A DNA stretch of 64,000 nt, from contig JTDE01021170.1 of NCBI GenBank assembly GCA_014338405.1, positions 1 through 64,000 of the forward strand, given 5' to 3'. The notes beneath the pieces were generated by a model, which was not told where the DNA came from, searched no databases, and saw only the letters and a list, made by a program, of their open reading frames with translations. The translations under genes were made by a program, and so were the position numbers. Origin of the DNA: Paragonimus skrjabini miyazakii (lineage: Eukaryota; Platyhelminthes; Trematoda; Plagiorchiida; Troglotrematidae). Of this stretch, positions 59,401-64,000 are shown piece after piece; the stretch's first letter is position 1, and each line of letters starts with the position of its first letter.

Positions 59401-62400
59401 CCACGGTTTTACTAAGTTGTACACAGTCTGACGTATACTAAGCTGTTCTTAATTCAAACCCGATATCTCTTGTCGTCTTACAAAGCTGTACCACAGAATC
59501 AACAAAACCACTTACAGCATTTCCTAATCATTCCATGTCCACTGGAAACAGTTCAAACTTACACTCATATTTAAGGCCGGATGCAGAGACAAACCAGTAA
59601 ATTATCGGCCAATAACGCTCCTTCCAGTGGTCTGTAAATTATTGGACAGCTCAGTAGATGACTTTTTCCGGACCAAGGTTAAATACATCAAACTTGTCAC
59701 CCAACAGCAAGAAATATCCACCAGTTATGAGTCCACATATTCCTCGTGATGTTTGGACGAAGGCCTCCGACGAAGGACTGACCATAGACGTGACTTAGTT
59801 TGACTCTTCCAAAACTTCTAACACGGCTAATCATTCCATCTTGATGTGGAAACTCAACAGTTATGGTCTTCAACTAAGCCCACTCATGTGGTTGGCGATG
59901 TTCTTTAAGTGTGTTTCAGTGTTTGTTGCCGAAACGATTGCAGCCAGTAGCTTTATTGAAGTTACGTTTTTTTAGTTCCATTCACTTGTTTTCCAAATAC
60001 AATCGATTCAACACACATTTTCCACGACCAACACAGATATGGATCTTTCTTCCGCCTGTAACAAATTCACTCTAATTGATTTAATCTAGTTATTCCTGGA
60101 TACCTACAAAGTTCCGCTATCTACTCAAAACTGAAACATTAAGTGTACGGAATGTAATTATAATTTCGTCTCCTCACGAACCTGACCAGCGACAAAAAGC
60201 AAGTTTGTAATCAGGATGACGAAATGAACAAAGGAGACTAGAAAGATCTGAACGCCAGAAAATATCGCAAAAGTGTATTTCCCTGACGTAATTTGTGTGA
60301 AATTTGTTCCGCAAACAATGAGTGATCACAGACCAACAATGACTACGAATCGACAACGAACGACAGAGATATACGGTAGCTGCCGATAATAGTACACAAC
60401 CCCCCTGAAATTCCCGCACGTCAGACGAATTCCATCGACGCACCGGAATAAATGATTGTCGGGTTGTTGCAAATCGTTTTATCATACACACACGTTAGTA
60501 ACCAACGAAATCAGCGAACCACGACGTTACGAGAGAATTGTCTAAATAATCTCGATTACAGAACCTCCAACGAAGGGTATTCAAGACCGCTGAAACTAAG
60601 GGTAGCATAACGTACTCGTATCGTTGGGATATACACAGTTCATGGGTTAAAACCATGTCAAACACAACGTTCAAACAGTTTGACTACATTCATAGTACCT
60701 TTAGTATGTTAAATTCTCAAATATTTCATCAAATTATCTCGGGATACATAAAACATGGATACGCTTAAGAACATCACTTACAGAAATATTTTTAGCAATA
60801 TCGGAGAATGAACATAGAAATAGATTCAAATAATTGTTTTTCTCAAGAAAATATGTTACAGACCGGAGAACTGTGTTGGAAACTCAATATCTTATAGATC
60901 TCTCAGGTTCAGTGATAAAATATCAACACGCTTTAATTGCTGTCATTAGTTCTGAGTTTGTAGTGAAATCGTTCTTACAAATCTTGCACAGTCAAATGAT
61001 AATATATAGGCTGAACGTAGTTTTGATTGTATTCTTCAAAATATTACTTCGAAATCCATCCCTGTTTAAGTGATTGTCACCTACCATTTGAATCTCACTA
61101 CTGTACTGACAGACGATGAAAAGACATCACAACGGAACAATACTGAGTGGTAATGGAACGAGTCTCCTATGAAAACTGTACGCACTAGCCAATGTCCAGT
61201 ACACTTTGTAGCAAGCTGAGTAAAGCCTGTATTCCAATGAATGTTGATCATGTTGGCATCCATGACTTAGATGATGTGGGATACATTAGCGGTTGCTAGG
61301 TTACTGTCTGTAAGGAACACGTGTGCATTTTACTCTCAGATTGATTTGCTTATTTCAAAGAAATTCGTGTATTGATCATTTATCGCGGAGTAAACGTGAT
61401 TCACCATAAATTACTCTAAAACGTTCTGTCATCTGATTGGAAGTGTAAGATGTAAAATAAGTTTGCAATGTAGTAAAGGTCAATTTTTCAGAGTTGAACA
61501 AAATTTGAGGCATTTATGAGACAAGTATTTACAGGAACAACAAGTAAAACTGCGTTCGAACGATGATCCTGAAATGGAATTTAACCAGTCCTCAGGCTTA
61601 TTCGGAGTAATAATAATACTAATATAGTAATGGTGGAATTAGACTTTGTAGACTTTACGGAAGACAAAGACAGCGTACGAAGGAAAAGAATTTATTCGTA
61701 TAGTACTCGGGAGAGGCTATATTGTGCGTCTCTAGCGGATGTTGACCGGTTTCCCTTAATCCTTGATCAGAAAAAGCCCGGAATCATTCGGAAAGCAACA
61801 ATCGTTCGAACTACCTAAACCATTGTCAGCACAGGATGCAGAACGCACGTCTTGTTCTTTCTGGTGGTCTATTTTTGCGTAGACGAATGCGTCATCTATG
61901 ATCATTTATGGTTAGGACGAACAGGCAATACAAGGCATTCGAAGTCTGGAAGGGCCATTCAACGATACCAAAGTCTGTGGGAAGTAAACATTATCTATGA
62001 GGAGGATCCAACACTGATGCTCATCCAATACGCTCGTTTTTATGATTGATCTTTTGTTTAGTCCAGTCACAAGATGAGCCATTTGCCTTGCTCGGTAGTC
62101 AAGTGGCTCGATTGGAAGCGGATGACTGATTTTGCTGTTTGGTGGTACGATTCCGTCTCTGAGCAAGTCAATCTTCAGCCTATTATTACATAAATCCCTC
62201 ATTACCGTACAACAAATCTATTGTACATTAATAACATAAGACCAGTTTTCACATCTGAACGTAGATCGAAGACGACAGAAAAGACATTTATTATAAAGAA
62301 CGCACCATGTCAAGTGAAAAACGAAGTAAACATAAAGAATCTCGAAGAGTGATAACAATGCCGTCCTTTAATTAAAACTACAGACTTCCGTTCGGTAAAG

Positions 62401-63199
62401 AAAAATCAACTGGATAACATCGGCAAATAAATGTTCCAAAACAACCCACCCCAAGACTCTTCTTCACATTAAGGCGTGTATGAAAGTCAAGATAGAAGGC
62501 ACTGAAATTGATCATCATAACTCGGAAAATTATAATGAATAACTTCGGAATCCAGACAGACATGATCAAAACATCCATCGTGTAGAAGCCGGAAATGTAC
62601 AGAAGATTGATGGTAGTGGCCGGTCCATGTGGCCCAGAGAGGCTCATCGAGCAACTGATAAGAACGAAAGTGTTAACCATTTCACTGGTCACCACGGTGT
62701 CATACAGTCAGGCACTGGATAATACAAAGTCTGAAATAAAGTGACAAGGTGTCTGCAACGAAAAAATATATTCATCAGTATAAGTGGGTTGCGCTGCATC
62801 GTACATATCTGTATGGAATGTGCCCCGCAGAGTTGCTTCGCTTGCTTGTCAGCCAGCAGAAAACAATGGGATACAGGGGAATTGCACTACGTAGCCACAT
62901 ACCCTCTTTATAATCAACCTTTAAGCCTCAGAGAGATCTCTTTTCTAACACGAGCGAAGACCAACTTGAAATACGAGCATATATATTTAAATTTATATGC
63001 CATTACCACTAATTACGTAGTTTACTCGGTATAAAGGCCATACATTCCGCGAAGTCACCGCAGCCGTACGGAAGCAATTTGAGACTGTGAAACTTATCCG
63101 AAAATATTCAAATGAGCAAGAACTGTTTCCCATATTGCTTGACTACTGTCAAATAGTAAAACCTTGTCGTAATTACGATCACTATCCACGGACCTTTGG
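59401..63199. other. No recognisable gene
   Basis: A minus ORF at 62378-62695 is markedly hydrophobic (INLLYISGFYTMDVLIMSVW and onwards) and could be a membrane-protein exon, but splice borders are poor. A minus ORF at 61912-62202 has a natural composition but no known domain. An AATAATAAT run is at about 61607-61620. Confidence 0.4.
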
Positions 63200-63470
63200 C
63201 CATACAAAGTCTCACTATCATCATTATAGACAGCAATACATCAGTGGTTCACACTGATGCTTAACTGCCACACAACTATGAAGAAAAAGTACACCCTGTA
63301 TAAGAAAAGAGAGAAAAAAGGGAAGGGGAAGGGGATCTAACCATTAAAAATAGCTACGTCTATTATCAAAGATACAACATCAAGGTGCCTACACGTTGCA
63401 AACAAACAATCGAGCAGTAGGCGAAAACCAAAGTTTAAGAGGGAGTAGTCGTTGGTTCGTCTATGACAAA
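63200..63470 (-). mobile_element. RTE-like LINE 3' UTR with ATG/GAT-type end
   Basis: The reverse complement of 30660-30905 by eye: TAGACAGCAATACATCAGTG at 63227, the ACTGCCACACAACTATGAAG block, a purine-rich stretch at 63300-63335, ATCAAGGTGCCTACACGTTG at 63380, and the CAAACAATCGAGCAGTAGGC side. Only the non-coding end is present. Confidence 0.65.
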
Positions 63471-64000
63471 AGTGAACACAAATGGCATCCTTGACGCAGG
63501 CCACCCTAGGCTCTGAACATTATGCTGTTATCGTCCGAATGTATGATAACAGACTGCGTGCCAGCTGAAAAGTATGTAACACAGGAGTTGAGAAAGAAGT
63601 GGGAAAGTGGGCAAATACAGAAGCTATGAGAATGAAAATGAGTGATAGGGCTTTCCGTTAAATTCACAGTGCCCGCAATTGTGAGTTTTTCTGCTGTATG
63701 TTTCAGCTATTTCAAGTTCTTACTAGGTTTTCCTAAACAGGCTAAAGAAAGCCACGACAACACTCCCACCAATGACCGCAGGTTGTGACCCCTCAACAAT
63801 TTTAGCTAGTAACATTCAGCACCACTTGGACCGAGAAAAACGACGTCAAAAGTGACTAACCTTCATTCCAAGAACTTTACACCCCAAAACCAAGTTATGA
63901 GATCCCCGAAACGCTGCCTGTTCAGCAATACACAGAGGGTATAAAAACGACACCATGCAGTATGCGTTAGGCAGTCATTTGTGAGACGTACCCCAGTTAC
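63471..64000. other. No recognisable gene
   Basis: Possibly a decayed coding end of the LINE just left of it. Nothing else was recognised. Confidence 0.4.

Noticed and set aside
61912..62202. 96-codon minus ORF as a host gene
   Set aside because: Reads like protein (ISHPLPIEPLDYRARQMAHL) but lacks a known domain, borders or a second copy; it could be an unknown repeat.
62378..62695. Hydrophobic minus ORF as a membrane-receptor exon
   Set aside because: Composition is suggestive, but there is no convincing acceptor or donor and no receptor motif.

Overview
The window looks like draft nuclear genome sequence from a flatworm, most likely a digenean trematode. Long ORFs are absent, and the few good coding segments are short exons with GT/AG borders separated by kilobase introns. 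The rest is full of decayed retroelements of types common in trematode genomes: RTE-like LINEs, Penelope-like elements with GIY-YIG endonuclease tails, one Ty3/gypsy element and a tRNA-derived SINE. Four runs of exactly 100 N mark contig joins. The trematode assignment is inference from this repeat mix; no host gene seen here fixes the species.

Host genes. The main gene lies on the minus strand. Five exons (26150-25822, 22561-22220, 14524-13898, 8469-7836, 7744-7052) join in compatible phase into an open frame of 875 codons. It encodes a Ser/Thr/Pro-rich, probably disordered protein with a short basic segment and several SxIP-type motifs, which suggests a microtubule plus-end-binding protein. 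A neuron navigator/UNC-53 relative is possible but unproven. Neither the start nor the stop codon is in hand, so more exons are expected on both sides. One further well-bordered small exon (42743-42649, minus) and three weak exon candidates are listed; their gene is unknown.

Mobile elements. 1-255: RTE 3' end (+). 1.1-2.2 kb: RTE RT and 3' remnant (+). 3.9-4.8 kb: Penelope-like GIY-YIG tail with a hammerhead-like motif behind it (+). 5.7-6.2 kb: RTE endonuclease (-). 8.6-9.5 kb: RTE RT and C-terminus (-). 12.9-13.1 kb: SINE (-). 15.3-16.6 kb: Penelope-like RT (-) with its upstream part inverted. 24.1-24.6 kb: RTE 3' end (-). 30.6-30.9 kb: RTE 3' end (+). 32.0-33.6 kb: Penelope-like GIY-YIG fragment between 262-bp inverted repeats. 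39.5-40.2 kb: second GIY-YIG tail with a hammerhead-like motif (+). 44.6-45.0 kb: SINE plus an inverted partial copy. 50.1-51.1 kb: RTE RT (+). 57.4-59.4 kb: Ty3/gypsy RNase H-integrase (-), split by an RTE 3' end ending in a GAT repeat. 63.2-63.5 kb: RTE 3' end (-). All carry stops or frameshifts and look dead.

The points most worth following are the phase-consistent SxIP gene, the hammerhead-like motifs at the same relative place behind two Penelope-like tails, the inverted-repeat structure at 32-33.6 kb, the inverted segment at 16.39 kb, and evidence that some of the 100-N gaps hide little or no sequence. No bacterial-type operon, CRISPR array, rRNA or intact tRNA gene was seen. All identifications were made by reading translations against remembered family motifs; no search was run.
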